Positions 1 to 5,074 of a stretch of 5,074 nt of DNA are shown piece after piece. The first letter of the stretch is position 1. Each line of letters opens with the position of its first letter. The notes under the pieces were generated by a model. It saw only the letters and a list, made by a program, of their open reading frames with translations, made no database searches and was not told the origin of the DNA. The DNA comes from Gemmatimonadota bacterium (GTDB lineage: Bacteria; Gemmatimonadota; Gemmatimonadetes; Gemmatimonadales; Gemmatimonadaceae): contig JAQBPZ010000067.1 in the NCBI GenBank assembly GCA_028287225.1, forward strand, positions 1 through 5,074, given 5' to 3'. The position numbers and the translations under genes were made by a program.

Positions 1-1343
1 GACCCGACCTCGGCGAGCGCCACCACCGCGGCCGCGCGCAGCTCGGCGTCGGCCTCGGCCAGCACCTTGCCCAGCGGGAGCACCGCCGCCGGCGAGCGCA
101 GGGCGCCGGCCCGCCGGATGGCCTCCAGCGACACCTCGCGTGACGGCGACTGGATCAGCTTCACGAGCTCTCCCGTGTTCTGCGACGCCAGCCGCGACGC
201 AACCTGCTCGAGCATGGACCGCAGCGCGGGACGCTGGAGGCGGCTCAGCCACTCCAGCACCGTGCCCAGCGCCGGGGCGCGAAGCTGGTCGAACAGCTGG
301 AGCACATCCTCGGCGGCGGGGGGCTCCACCGCCTCGTCGATGGACTGGAGCAGCTGCGTGAGCGCCTCCGGTGCGCTGAGCCGCGCGGGCAGCCGCGTGA
401 GCCGCTCGCGCGCATCCGGCTGCAGGTCCACGGCGCGCGTCACCGCCTCCTGCGCCTCGCGAACGAGGTACGCGACGTTGCTGAACTGCCCGCCGGAGAG
501 CATGTGCAGCATGAACGTCTCGAGCACGTCCACCGTCTCGTGGCGCACCGTGGGCTCGGCCTGCTGCTCGAAGATGTCGAGCAGCACCGCGATCACGCTC
601 CGCCGCAGGTCGGACGCGTACTCGCGCCGGACCTCCTCCTGGAGGTACTCGATCTCGCGCTCGTCCAGGAAGTAGAGCGTGCTGTCGAAGTCCGACATGT
701 TCACGACACCCGCACGCGGCGCCGATTCCTCGGTCGCCTCACCCGGCTCACCTGCCTCACCTGCCTCGTCGCCCGCCTCGGCCACCGCGGCGTGGGCGTC
801 GAACGGCTCGCCGGCTCCGAGCTCGCCGCCATCCGCGAGCGACGCGCCCGAGAAGGAATCCGCCGTCATGTCCACGTAGCGGTAGCGCAGCCACTGGAAG
901 TCGCCCTGCCAGAGCAGCGTGAGCAGGTCGTCCTCGTCCGGCGAGGCCTTGCGCACGCGCTGGAGGATGTCGAGCAGGCGGTCCAGCTCCTCGTCGTCGA
1001 ACCCCTTCGTCAGCCGGATCTCGCGGACGCCGTCCTTGAAGAACAGCCAGGGCAGGCTGTCGCTGCCCTTCGTCGCGTCCTCCTGGACCACGCGGCCCGC
1101 GAAGCGGACCTCGCTCTCGGTGAACGACAGCACGAGCTCGTCGGTCTCCTCCCAGATGGGACGAAAGCCGGCGCGAAGGGCGTCGTGGGCTGCCTTGTAG
1201 ACGGGGTTGTTGGGGAGATAGAGCTGATGCGCCCGGGCCGCCTTGCCGAAGAGCCGGAGCAGCTCTTCGACGAGGGAGGGTCTGAATGGCGGCGCATCCT
1301 GCTCCACGTCCCGCGTCTGCAGTGGGGCGGACGGGGTGGTCAC
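1..1343 (-). CDS. HEAT-repeat domain protein of unknown function, C-terminus cut off by window edge
   Basis: The minus frame is open from a GTG at 1343 to the left edge (447 complete codons, no stop), so the C-terminus is missing. The GTG overlaps the trpB stop as GTGA. No strong Shine-Dalgarno precedes it, which suggests termination-reinitiation coupling; a GTG at 1307 is an alternative start. Residues about 15-160 form a compact alpha/beta domain with HQLYLPNNPVY (near 35), LPWLFFKDGVREIRL (from 97) and DDLLTLLWQGDFQWLRYRYV (138-157). I recall similar segments in HEAT proteins of myxobacteria and Gemmatimonadota. Residues about 166-214 are an Ala/Gly/Glu-rich linker. After about 216 the protein is all helical, and 392-447 read as HEAT/PBS-lyase-like repeats (EVSLEAIRRAGALRSP, then ELRAAAVVALAEVG). 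There is no signal peptide or membrane segment, so it is probably a cytoplasmic scaffold or protein-binding protein. Its role is unknown; position in the trp unit does not by itself imply a tryptophan function. Confidence 0.82.
   Translation of the reverse strand, partial: MTTPSAPLQTRDVEQDAPPFRPSLVEELLRLFGKAARAHQLYLPNNPVYKAAHDALRAGFRPIWEETDELVLSFTESEVRFAGRVVQEDATKGSDSLPWLFFKDGVREIRLTKGFDDEELDRLLDILQRVRKASPDEDDLLTLLWQGDFQWLRYRYVDMTADSFSGASLADGGELGAGEPFDAHAAVAEAGDEAGEAGEPGEATEESAPRAGVVNMSDFDSTLYFLDEREIEYLQEEVRREYASDLRRSVIAVLLDIFEQQAEPTVRHETVDVLETFMLHMLSGGQFSNVAYLVREAQEAVTRAVDLQPDARERLTRLPARLSAPEALTQLLQSIDEAVEPPAAEDVLQLFDQLRAPALGTVLEWLSRLQRPALRSMLEQVASRLASQNTGELVKLIQSPSREVSLEAIRRAGALRSPAAVLPLGKVLAEADAELRAAAVVALAEVG
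736..771 (-). repeat. 9-bp tandem repeats coding the Gly-Glu-Ala linker
   Basis: Four degenerate 9-bp units of the GCCTCACCT type (plus strand) occur in a row inside the HEAT-repeat gene. They encode a G-E-A/G-E-P run within the acidic linker at about residues 166-214. The unit length is a multiple of three, so copy-number change would keep the frame. It looks like a flexible hinge between the N-terminal domain and the helical part. Confidence 0.55.
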
Positions 1344-2530
1344 CCGTCCAAGATACCCATTTCCATCACCTGCGCCACATCCTTGTCGCCACGGCCGCTC
1401 ACGCAGACCAGAACGACGTCGTCCTTCGTCCAGCGGCCACGCTCGCGTGTGACCCACGCCACGGCGTGCGCCGTCTCGAGCGCCGGGATGATGCCCTCCA
1501 GGCGGCTGAGCGTCTGGAACCCCTCCATCGCCTCGTCGTCGCGCACGGACACGTACGTCGCGCGCCCGGTGTCCTTGAGGTGCGAGTGCACCGGACCCAC
1601 CCCCGGGTAGTCGAGCCCCGCGGAGATGGAGTGCGCCGGGTGCACCTGCCCGGTCGCGTCCTGGAGCAGGTAGCTCAGCGCCCCGTGCAGCACGCCCGGC
1701 ACCCCATGGGTGAGCGAGGCCGAGTGCCGGTCGGTGTCGAGCCCCTCCCCCGCGGCTTCCACCCCCACCAGCTCCACGCCGGCATCCGGGACGAAGGCGT
1801 GGAAGACGCCCATCGCGTTGGAGCCGCCGCCCACACACGCGACGACGCTCGTGGGCAGCCGCCCGGCGCGCTCGAGCACCTGCGCGCGCGCCTCCACGCC
1901 GATCACCGCCTGGAGATCGCGCACCATGCGCGGGTACGGCGCCGGCCCCACCACCGAGCCGATGATGTAGTGCGTGTCCGTCACGTTGGTGACCCAGTCG
2001 CGGATCGCCTCGCTCGTGGCATCCTTGAGCGTGCGCGTGCCGCTCAGCACCGGCACCACCGTGGCGCCCATCAGCCGCATGCGGAACACGTTGAGCGACT
2101 GGCGCCGCATGTCCTCCTCGCCCATGTACACCACGCACTCCAGCCCGAACCGCGCGCAGACGGTGGCGGTGGCCACGCCATGCTGGCCCGCACCGGTCTC
2201 GGCGATGATGCGGCGCTTGCCCATGCGCCGCGCCAGGAGCACCTGCCCCACCGTGTTGTTGATCTTGTGCGCGCCCGTGTGGTTGAGGTCCTCGCGCTTG
2301 AGCAGCACGCGCGCGCCGACGCGCTCGGAGAGGCGCGGCGCCTCGCTGAGGGGCGACGGACGCCCCACGTACGTCGCCAGCATCTCGGAGAGGTCGGCGC
2401 GGTAGCCGGCGTCCGCCTGTGCGGCGATCCACGCCGCCTCCAGCTCCTCGAGCGCGGGGATCAGCGTCTCGGGCACGTATCGTCCGCCGAACGCGCCGAA
2501 GCGGTCCGTATCGTTCAGGGTCTCAGTCAT
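1340..2530 (-). CDS. trpB: tryptophan synthase beta subunit
   Basis: PLP enzyme (396 aa, normal family length) that condenses indole with L-serine to give tryptophan, normally in an alpha2-beta2 complex with TrpA in the cytoplasm. The family opening FGAFGGRYVPETL is at residues 11-23. The PLP-binding lysine is K89 in NHTGAHKINN. The catalytic glutamate is E111 in AETGAGQHGVATA. The phosphate-binding loop is GGGSNAMG (234-241). SISAGLDYPGVGP holds D307, and S378 in CVSGRGDKD contacts the PLP ring nitrogen. All key residues are present, and this is the TrpA-dependent TrpB1 type. The ATG at 2530 lies 8 bp inside the end of trpF, with GAGG (2543-2540) 9 nt upstream as ribosome site. Its stop is shared with the GTG of the HEAT-repeat gene. 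trpA is not in the window and would be expected further left or elsewhere in the genome. Confidence 0.98.
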   Translation of the reverse strand: MTETLNDTDRFGAFGGRYVPETLIPALEELEAAWIAAQADAGYRADLSEMLATYVGRPSPLSEAPRLSERVGARVLLKREDLNHTGAHKINNTVGQVLLARRMGKRRIIAETGAGQHGVATATVCARFGLECVVYMGEEDMRRQSLNVFRMRLMGATVVPVLSGTRTLKDATSEAIRDWVTNVTDTHYIIGSVVGPAPYPRMVRDLQAVIGVEARAQVLERAGRLPTSVVACVGGGSNAMGVFHAFVPDAGVELVGVEAAGEGLDTDRHSASLTHGVPGVLHGALSYLLQDATGQVHPAHSISAGLDYPGVGPVHSHLKDTGRATYVSVRDDEAMEGFQTLSRLEGIIPALETAHAVAWVTRERGRWTKDDVVLVCVSGRGDKDVAQVMEMGILDG

Positions 2531-3182
2531 GTGCTGCGTCCTCGCGCTGCTGGCTGTTGCGCACCGCGGACACGAAGGCCCGGATGCGCGTGTGATCCTT
2601 GATGCCGGGCGCCGATTCGACCCCCGACGAGACGTCCACCACGGACGGCGCGACGTAGTCGATGGCCTCCGCGACGTTTTCCGGGGTGAGCCCCCCCGCG
2701 AGCACGACGCGCGCGGGAGTCCGCATCGCGTCGAGCGACTCGCCGAGCTCCATCCACGGCACGGCCACGCCGGTCCCGCCGAGCTGGCCGGGCACGAGCG
2801 CGTCCACGAGCAATGCGTCCGCCACGTCGGCCAGCTCCTCGGCCAGCTCGTCGAGGATGCCGTCCGCGGTCCGGACGCCGGCCCAGACTTCCAGCCCCGT
2901 GGCGGCGCGCACGGCGGCCACCCGCTCAGCGCTCCTCACGCCGTGCAGCTGGATGACGTCGAGCATCGCGGTGGCCGCGATGGCCGCGATCTCCGCCTCG
3001 GACTGCTCCGCGAACACGCCCACCTTCCGCGCACGCCGGCCCGCGAGGATGGACCGGGCATCGCCCGCGGACTGCATGCGCGGTCCGCCGGCGAAGATCA
3101 CGCCGAGATAGGCGGCGCCGGCCGCATCGGCGGCCTCCGCATCGACTGAGCGGGTGAGCCCGCAGATCTTGACCTCAGCCAC
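2523..3182 (-). CDS. trpF: phosphoribosylanthranilate isomerase
   Basis: Catalyses the Amadori rearrangement of N-(5-phosphoribosyl)anthranilate to CdRP, the third step from chorismate; a cytoplasmic single-domain TIM barrel. From the GTG at 3182 it is 219 aa, the usual size. Visible motifs are VKICGLTRS at the N-terminus with catalytic C7, QLHG (78-81), VDALVPGQLGGTG with catalytic D127, and the phosphate-binding ends GGLTPENV (163-170) and DVSSGVE (183-189). The frame stays open to 3287, but residues before VAEVKICG are not family-like and lie inside trpC. A strong GGAGG (3191-3187) sits 4 nt before the GTG, which fixes the start. It overlaps the trpC end by 8 bp and the trpB start by 8 bp, so all three are almost certainly co-transcribed and translationally coupled. 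The usual SPR after the second strand reads GPR here, which looks tolerable. Confidence 0.96.
   Translation of the reverse strand: MAEVKICGLTRSVDAEAADAAGAAYLGVIFAGGPRMQSAGDARSILAGRRARKVGVFAEQSEAEIAAIAATAMLDVIQLHGVRSAERVAAVRAATGLEVWAGVRTADGILDELAEELADVADALLVDALVPGQLGGTGVAVPWMELGESLDAMRTPARVVLAGGLTPENVAEAIDYVAPSVVDVSSGVESAPGIKDHTRIRAFVSAVRNSQQREDAAHD
2540..2543 (-). promoter_or_regulatory. ribosome binding site of trpB
   Basis: GAGG on the minus strand, 9 nt before the trpB ATG and inside the 3' end of trpF. A moderate Shine-Dalgarno match at a usual distance. Coupling with trpF translation is likely because the genes overlap by 8 bp. Confidence 0.55.
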
Positions 3183-3993
3183 GGGGCCTCCGCGCGACAG
3201 CGGTGAGCGCCCGAGTCGCGGCCACCGGATCGCTCGAGGCCGCAAGCACGCTCCCCACGAGCACCGCGTCGGCGCCGAGCTGCGCATACCGCTCCACGTC
3301 GGCGCGAGCCGCGATCCCGCTCTCGGCGATGGCCAGCAATCCGGCCGGCACCAGGGGCAGGAGGCGGTCGCAGGTGGAGGGATCGATCACCAGCGATTCC
3401 AGGTCGCGATTGTTGATGCCGATCATGGTGGCCCCGCCCTCCAGCGCGCGGGCCAGCTCGGCCTCGTCGCGAATCTCCACGAGCAGCTCAAGGCCGAGCG
3501 ACCGCCCGGTCGCGAGCATCTCCAGGAGGCGTTCGGGCGAGAGGGCGCGGGCGATCAGCAGGGCGGCCGACGCGCCGAGGGCGCGCGCCTCCACGAGCTG
3601 GACCGGCGCGACGTGGAAGTCCTTCTTGAGCGCGGCGATCGCCACGCCGGCGCGCACCCGCAGGAGGTCCTCGGCCGAGCCGCCGAAGTGGGCGGGCTCC
3701 GTGAGGACGCTCACGGCCGCGGCGCCGCCATCCTTGTAGGCCTGCGCCTGCTGGGCGGCATCCAGCCCCGCGGCGATCGCCCCCTTGGAGGGGGAGCGTC
3801 GCTTGACCTCCGCGATCACCGCCACGGAGGCGCCGCGGAGCGCACGCTCCAGGGAAGGTCCGGGGAGCACCTCCTCGGCGTCCGCCTCCAGCTCATCCAG
3901 GCGGTCGGCGAGCACGACAGCGCGCGCCTCGGCCTCGGCGACGATGCGTCCCAGCGTTCCACCCGGTGGGGTCCAGCCAATCGATGCTTGCAC
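3175..3993 (-). CDS. trpC: indole-3-glycerol phosphate synthase
   Basis: Converts CdRP to indole-3-glycerol phosphate with loss of CO2 and water; a cytoplasmic TIM-barrel enzyme. At 272 aa it matches stand-alone TrpC; there is no TrpF fusion, since trpF is separate. Catalytic positions follow the well-studied IGPS set: E62 and K64 in VIAEVKRRSPSKG, K124 in LKKDF, E173 in LVEIRDEAEL, N194 in IGINNRDL, and E224/S225 in AESGI. VSVLTEPAHFGGS and the phosphate-binding VLVGSVL are also present. The chosen start is GTG at 3993. Only a weak AGG (4002-4000) precedes it, and no in-frame ATG lies near the expected N-terminus, so the exact start is slightly uncertain. It is the first gene of the trpC-trpF-trpB-HEAT unit and is divergent from lexA across a 102-bp spacer that must hold its promoter unless it depends on read-through from trpD. 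Confidence 0.97.
   Translation of the reverse strand: MQASIGWTPPGGTLGRIVAEAEARAVVLADRLDELEADAEEVLPGPSLERALRGASVAVIAEVKRRSPSKGAIAAGLDAAQQAQAYKDGGAAAVSVLTEPAHFGGSAEDLLRVRAGVAIAALKKDFHVAPVQLVEARALGASAALLIARALSPERLLEMLATGRSLGLELLVEIRDEAELARALEGGATMIGINNRDLESLVIDPSTCDRLLPLVPAGLLAIAESGIAARADVERYAQLGADAVLVGSVLAASSDPVAATRALTAVARRPRG
3187..3191 (-). promoter_or_regulatory. ribosome binding site of trpF
   Basis: GGAGG on the minus strand (CCTCC on plus), 4 nt before the GTG at 3182 and inside the end of trpC. It decides the trpF start against the longer open frame reaching 3287, whose upstream residues do not resemble TrpF. Confidence 0.8.
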
Positions 3994-4016
3994 TTCGGGA
4001 CCTATTCGGCTAAGCT
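3988..4016 (+). promoter_or_regulatory. possible lexA promoter
   Basis: A TTGCAC (3988-3993) and a TAAGCT (4011-4016) are exactly 17 bp apart, the sigma70-type spacing. Each matches the consensus at only three of six positions, though these include the conserved TTG and the T, A and final T of the -10. Transcription would start near 4023, giving a leader of about 70 nt. The -35 overlaps the trpC start codon, so trpC would need its own oppositely directed promoter in the same spacer. The call rests on spacing and position and is tentative. Confidence 0.35.
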
Positions 4017-4033
4017 ATTCGGGTGTTGTTCGG
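3994..4033. promoter_or_regulatory. four TTCGG direct repeats, candidate LexA operator
   Basis: TTCGG occurs at 3994, 4005, 4018 and 4029, giving start-to-start steps of 11, 13 and 11 bp, all in the same orientation. The outer pairs read CTTC-N7-ATTC (3993-4007) and ATTC-N7-GTTC (4017-4031). The second is one base from the alphaproteobacterial LexA operator GTTC-N7-GTTC. The array covers the proposed lexA -10 and reaches the trpC start codon, which suits autorepression of lexA. That LexA binds here is inference; another regulator, or chance in a GC-rich spacer, is possible. Confidence 0.42.
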
Positions 4034-4040
4034 GCCGCGG

Positions 4041-4061
4041 ACCTGCGGCTCAGCCGCTGGT
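4041..4061 (+). other. hairpin in the lexA leader
   Basis: ACC-T-GCGGC (4041-4049) pairs with GCCGC-T-GGT (4053-4061) around a TCA loop: eight base pairs and one T/T mismatch. It would form in the lexA 5' leader, ending 24 nt before the AGGGA ribosome site. No U tract follows, so it is not a terminator. Any regulatory effect is speculative, and GC-rich sequence forms such stems easily. Confidence 0.3.
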
Positions 4062-4085
4062 GCGGCGCTTCGCCACTCGTCCCAC

Positions 4086-4090
4086 AGGGA
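4086..4090 (+). promoter_or_regulatory. ribosome binding site of lexA
   Basis: AGGGA ends 5 nt before the ATG at 4096. It supports this start over the long frame that is open upstream through the antisense of trpC. Confidence 0.6.
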
Positions 4091-4095
4091 TTGCC

Positions 4096-4704
4096 ATGCC
4101 GCTGACCAAGCGCCAACGCGAGATCTTAAACTACCTCACCGTCTATTCCGAGCGGAACGGCTACGCGCCGAGCTTCGAGGAGATCGCCGAGAATTTCAGC
4201 TACAACTCGCTGGCCACGGTGCACGAGCATCTCAGCAACCTCGAGCGCAAGGGCTGCATCAAGCGCTCGTACAACGAGAGCCGCGCCATCGAGATCCTGC
4301 CGAGCGACCTGCTCCCCAAGGCGATCGAGCTGCCGCTGCTGGGCGCGGTGGCGGCCGGCGTGCCCATCGAGGCGATGACGCACCAGGAGTCCATCGCGGT
4401 GCCCGACTCGTTCGTGCAGCGCGGGGGCAACCACTATGTCCTGCGCGTTCGCGGCAACTCGATGATCGAGGAGCAGATCCGCGACGGCGACTTCGTGGTG
4501 GTGAACGAGCGGCAGCGCGCGGACAACGGGGAGACGGTCATTGCGATGCTGCACGGCAACTCGGCCACGGTGAAGAAGTTCTACCGCGAGCGCGACGGCC
4601 GCATCCGCCTCCAGCCGGCCAACGAGACGATGCAGCCGATGTACGTCCACGAGAACGACATCACGATCCAGGGTGTCGTGGTCGGGGTGATGCGGCGGTA
4701 CTAG
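4096..4704 (+). CDS. lexA: LexA, SOS-response repressor and self-cleaving S24 protease
   Basis: Represses DNA-damage genes until RecA filaments trigger its self-cleavage. The protein is 202 aa, the same as E. coli LexA. Residues 1-70 are the winged helix-turn-helix: LTKRQREILNYL, APSFEEIAENF, and a probable recognition helix SLATVHEHLSNLE (38-50) followed by the wing RKGCIKRSYNESRAIEIL. The cleavage site is A87-G88 in LLGAVAAGVPIEA. The catalytic dyad is S122 in RVRGNSMIEEQ and K160 in SATVKKFYRE, 38 residues apart (37 in E. coli). The ending IQGVVVGVMRRY fits the beta-rich dimerisation domain. The ATG at 4096 gives the family N-terminus. It stands alone between divergent trpC and convergent trpD, with its own terminator, so it is monocistronic. 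The recognition helix differs from the E. coli and Bacillus versions, so the operator cannot be assumed to be either standard SOS box. Confidence 0.97.
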   Translation: MPLTKRQREILNYLTVYSERNGYAPSFEEIAENFSYNSLATVHEHLSNLERKGCIKRSYNESRAIEILPSDLLPKAIELPLLGAVAAGVPIEAMTHQESIAVPDSFVQRGGNHYVLRVRGNSMIEEQIRDGDFVVVNERQRADNGETVIAMLHGNSATVKKFYRERDGRIRLQPANETMQPMYVHENDITIQGVVVGVMRRY

Positions 4705-4726
4705 CGCTGGTCTTCTCCTGCAAATG

Positions 4727-4757
4727 AAGCGGCGTCCTTGCGGGCGCCGCTTTTTTT
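4727..4757 (+). terminator. rho-independent terminator of lexA
   Basis: A stem of 11 pairs (one T/G wobble), 4727-4737 with 4742-4752, closes a TTGC loop. The core is AAGCGGCG against CGCCGCTT, and a run of seven T (4751-4757) follows. It starts 22 nt after the lexA stop. On the minus strand the stem is not followed by a T run, so it should work for lexA only. Confidence 0.92.
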
Positions 4758-4776
4758 GGTGACCGGTTGCTCGGCG

Positions 4777-4894
4777 GGGTGAAGCAATTCCACGAATGGG
4801 CAGCGAATGTCCGCGATCCCATCCTCGTTGCTACCTGAGATCTTGCGAGGGATTCGCGGCGACTCGCTGCACATTCGCAGAAATTGCTTCACCC
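4777..4894. repeat. long imperfect palindrome (about 118 bp) between lexA and trpD
   Basis: The ends are a perfect 13-bp inverted repeat, GGGTGAAGCAATT (4777-4789) and AATTGCTTCACCC (4882-4894). Inside, further matching blocks keep the same order: CGAATG (4793-4798) with CATTCG (4872-4877), GCAGCGA (4800-4806) with TCGCTGC (4864-4870), CCGCGA (4811-4816) with TCGCGG (4854-4859), then TCCC or CCTCG with GGGA or CGAGG. Arms are about 50 nt around an 18-nt centre. This could be a non-autonomous mobile palindrome (MITE- or REP-like), a structured RNA, or a processing/termination signal for trpD. No flanking target duplication is obvious. The ends are clearly less GC-rich than the genes around them. 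Confidence 0.75.
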
Positions 4895-4920
4895 TGAAAC
4901 GCCAGGGCCCCCTGGTTCAG
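4894..4920 (-). other. hairpin over the trpD stop codon, possible weak trpD terminator
   Basis: On the minus strand CTGAA (4920-4916) and CCAGGG (4915-4910) pair with CCCTGG (4907-4902) and TTCAG (4898-4894), with a 2-nt loop and a 3-nt bulge. The trpD TGA lies in the stem. Only a short CGTTTC follows the inner stem, so termination without Rho would be weak. It abuts the large palindrome, and the two together may end or stabilise the trpD transcript. Confidence 0.35.
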
Positions 4921-5074
4921 AGCGGCGCGGAGTACGCCGCGCGAAGTCGCTCCAGGGCCGCGACGCCGAGGCCCCCGCGCAACCCGTCGCGCGCCGCGAC
5001 CACGGCGTCGCCGAAGTCCGTCGGCCCGCCGGGCGCGACGAACAGCGCGCCGGCCGCGTTGAGGATGACCGCGG
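4917..5074 (-). CDS. trpD: anthranilate phosphoribosyltransferase, C-terminal 51 residues only
   Basis: TrpD transfers phosphoribose from PRPP to anthranilate, the second step of tryptophan synthesis. Only the end is present: the frame enters from the right edge and stops with TGA at 4919-4917. The visible residues AVILNAAGALFVAPG, then DFGDAVVAARDGLRGGLGVA and ALERLRAAY, match the usual TrpD ending (N-A-A-x-AL-x-V, a helix of the A-x-A-R-D/E-x-I/L type, then L-E-x-L). The catalytic and PRPP-binding parts lie outside the window, so activity cannot be judged. A TrpD-like or pyrimidine-nucleoside-phosphorylase-family relative is possible but unlikely beside trpC, trpF and trpB. It is in the same direction as trpC but separated from it by the inverted lexA. 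Confidence 0.87.
   Translation of the reverse strand, partial: AVILNAAGALFVAPGGPTDFGDAVVAARDGLRGGLGVAALERLRAAYSAPL

Noticed and set aside
1010..1297. A separate small minus-strand gene at the start of the HEAT-repeat region.
   Set aside because: It is Ser/Arg-rich and in another frame. The frame starting with GTG at 1343 gives a sensible protein through the whole stretch.
504..2602. Long open plus-strand frames opposite the HEAT-repeat gene and trpB.
   Set aside because: They are His/Arg/Ala-rich shadows produced by GC-rich codon bias on the other strand, where trpB has clear catalytic motifs and the HEAT gene has a coherent domain structure.
3183..3287. A longer TrpF N-terminus starting at 3287.
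   Set aside because: The extra 35 residues are Arg/Pro-rich antifamily sequence inside trpC. The GTG at 3182 with GGAGG upstream starts directly at the conserved VKICGLT motif.
3154..4095. The lexA reading frame stays open far upstream of 4096 on the plus strand.
   Set aside because: The upstream part is antisense to trpC and resembles no LexA extension. The 4096 ATG has a ribosome site and gives the exact family N-terminus and length.
3994..4095. A classic SOS box (CTG-N10-CAG or GAAC-N4-GTTC) upstream of lexA.
   Set aside because: Reading the spacer on both strands showed no good match to either consensus; only the TTCGG direct repeats stand out.
3994..4095. A trp leader peptide with attenuator, or a T-box, upstream of trpC.
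   Set aside because: The spacer is too short and has no Trp-codon run or terminator with a T tract on the minus strand.
4701..4892. A 63-residue minus-strand open frame starting MKQFL, between trpD and lexA.
   Set aside because: It runs through both arms of the palindrome, the lexA terminator and the lexA stop, has no recognised domain and no convincing ribosome site. I treat it as a by-product of the repeat, though a dispersed repeat could carry such frames in many copies.

Overview
The window is a very GC-rich bacterial chromosomal segment (strong G/C at third codon positions, several GTG starts). It holds most of a tryptophan biosynthesis cluster on the minus strand, with a plus-strand lexA lying inside it. 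All recognised genes are intact where the window allows. There are no RNA genes, CRISPR arrays or transposase genes. The combination of a LexA with an APSFEEIAENF-type winged helix and a large HEAT-repeat protein carrying a 'DGVREIRL ... DDLLTLLW' N-terminal domain is, from memory, typical of Gemmatimonadota, Acidobacteriota or myxobacteria-like lineages. Gemmatimonadota is my best guess but is not proven from this sequence.

Layout, read in the direction of the trp genes (right to left): the last 51 codons of trpD (5074-4917); a 212-bp gap holding a long imperfect palindrome and the lexA terminator; lexA on the opposite strand (4096-4704); a 102-bp divergent spacer between lexA and trpC; then trpC (3993-3175), trpF (3182-2523), trpB (2530-1340) and a HEAT-repeat protein (1343 to beyond the left edge). 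Each of the last three genes overlaps the gene before it, by 8, 8 and 4 bp. trpC-trpF-trpB-HEAT is therefore one tightly packed, translationally coupled unit.

TrpD, TrpC, TrpF and TrpB catalyse consecutive parts of the path from anthranilate to tryptophan: phosphoribosyl transfer, isomerisation, indole-glycerol-phosphate formation, and condensation of indole with serine. trpA is not visible and may lie past the left edge. LexA is the SOS repressor and has a complete autocleavage site and catalytic dyad.

The most unusual points are four. lexA is inverted between trpD and trpC. The shared trpC/lexA control region carries TTCGG four times at 11-13-11 bp spacing, which resembles a direct-repeat LexA operator. 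A palindrome of about 118 bp follows lexA. An uncharacterised HEAT-repeat protein is welded to trpB by a GTGA stop/start overlap.
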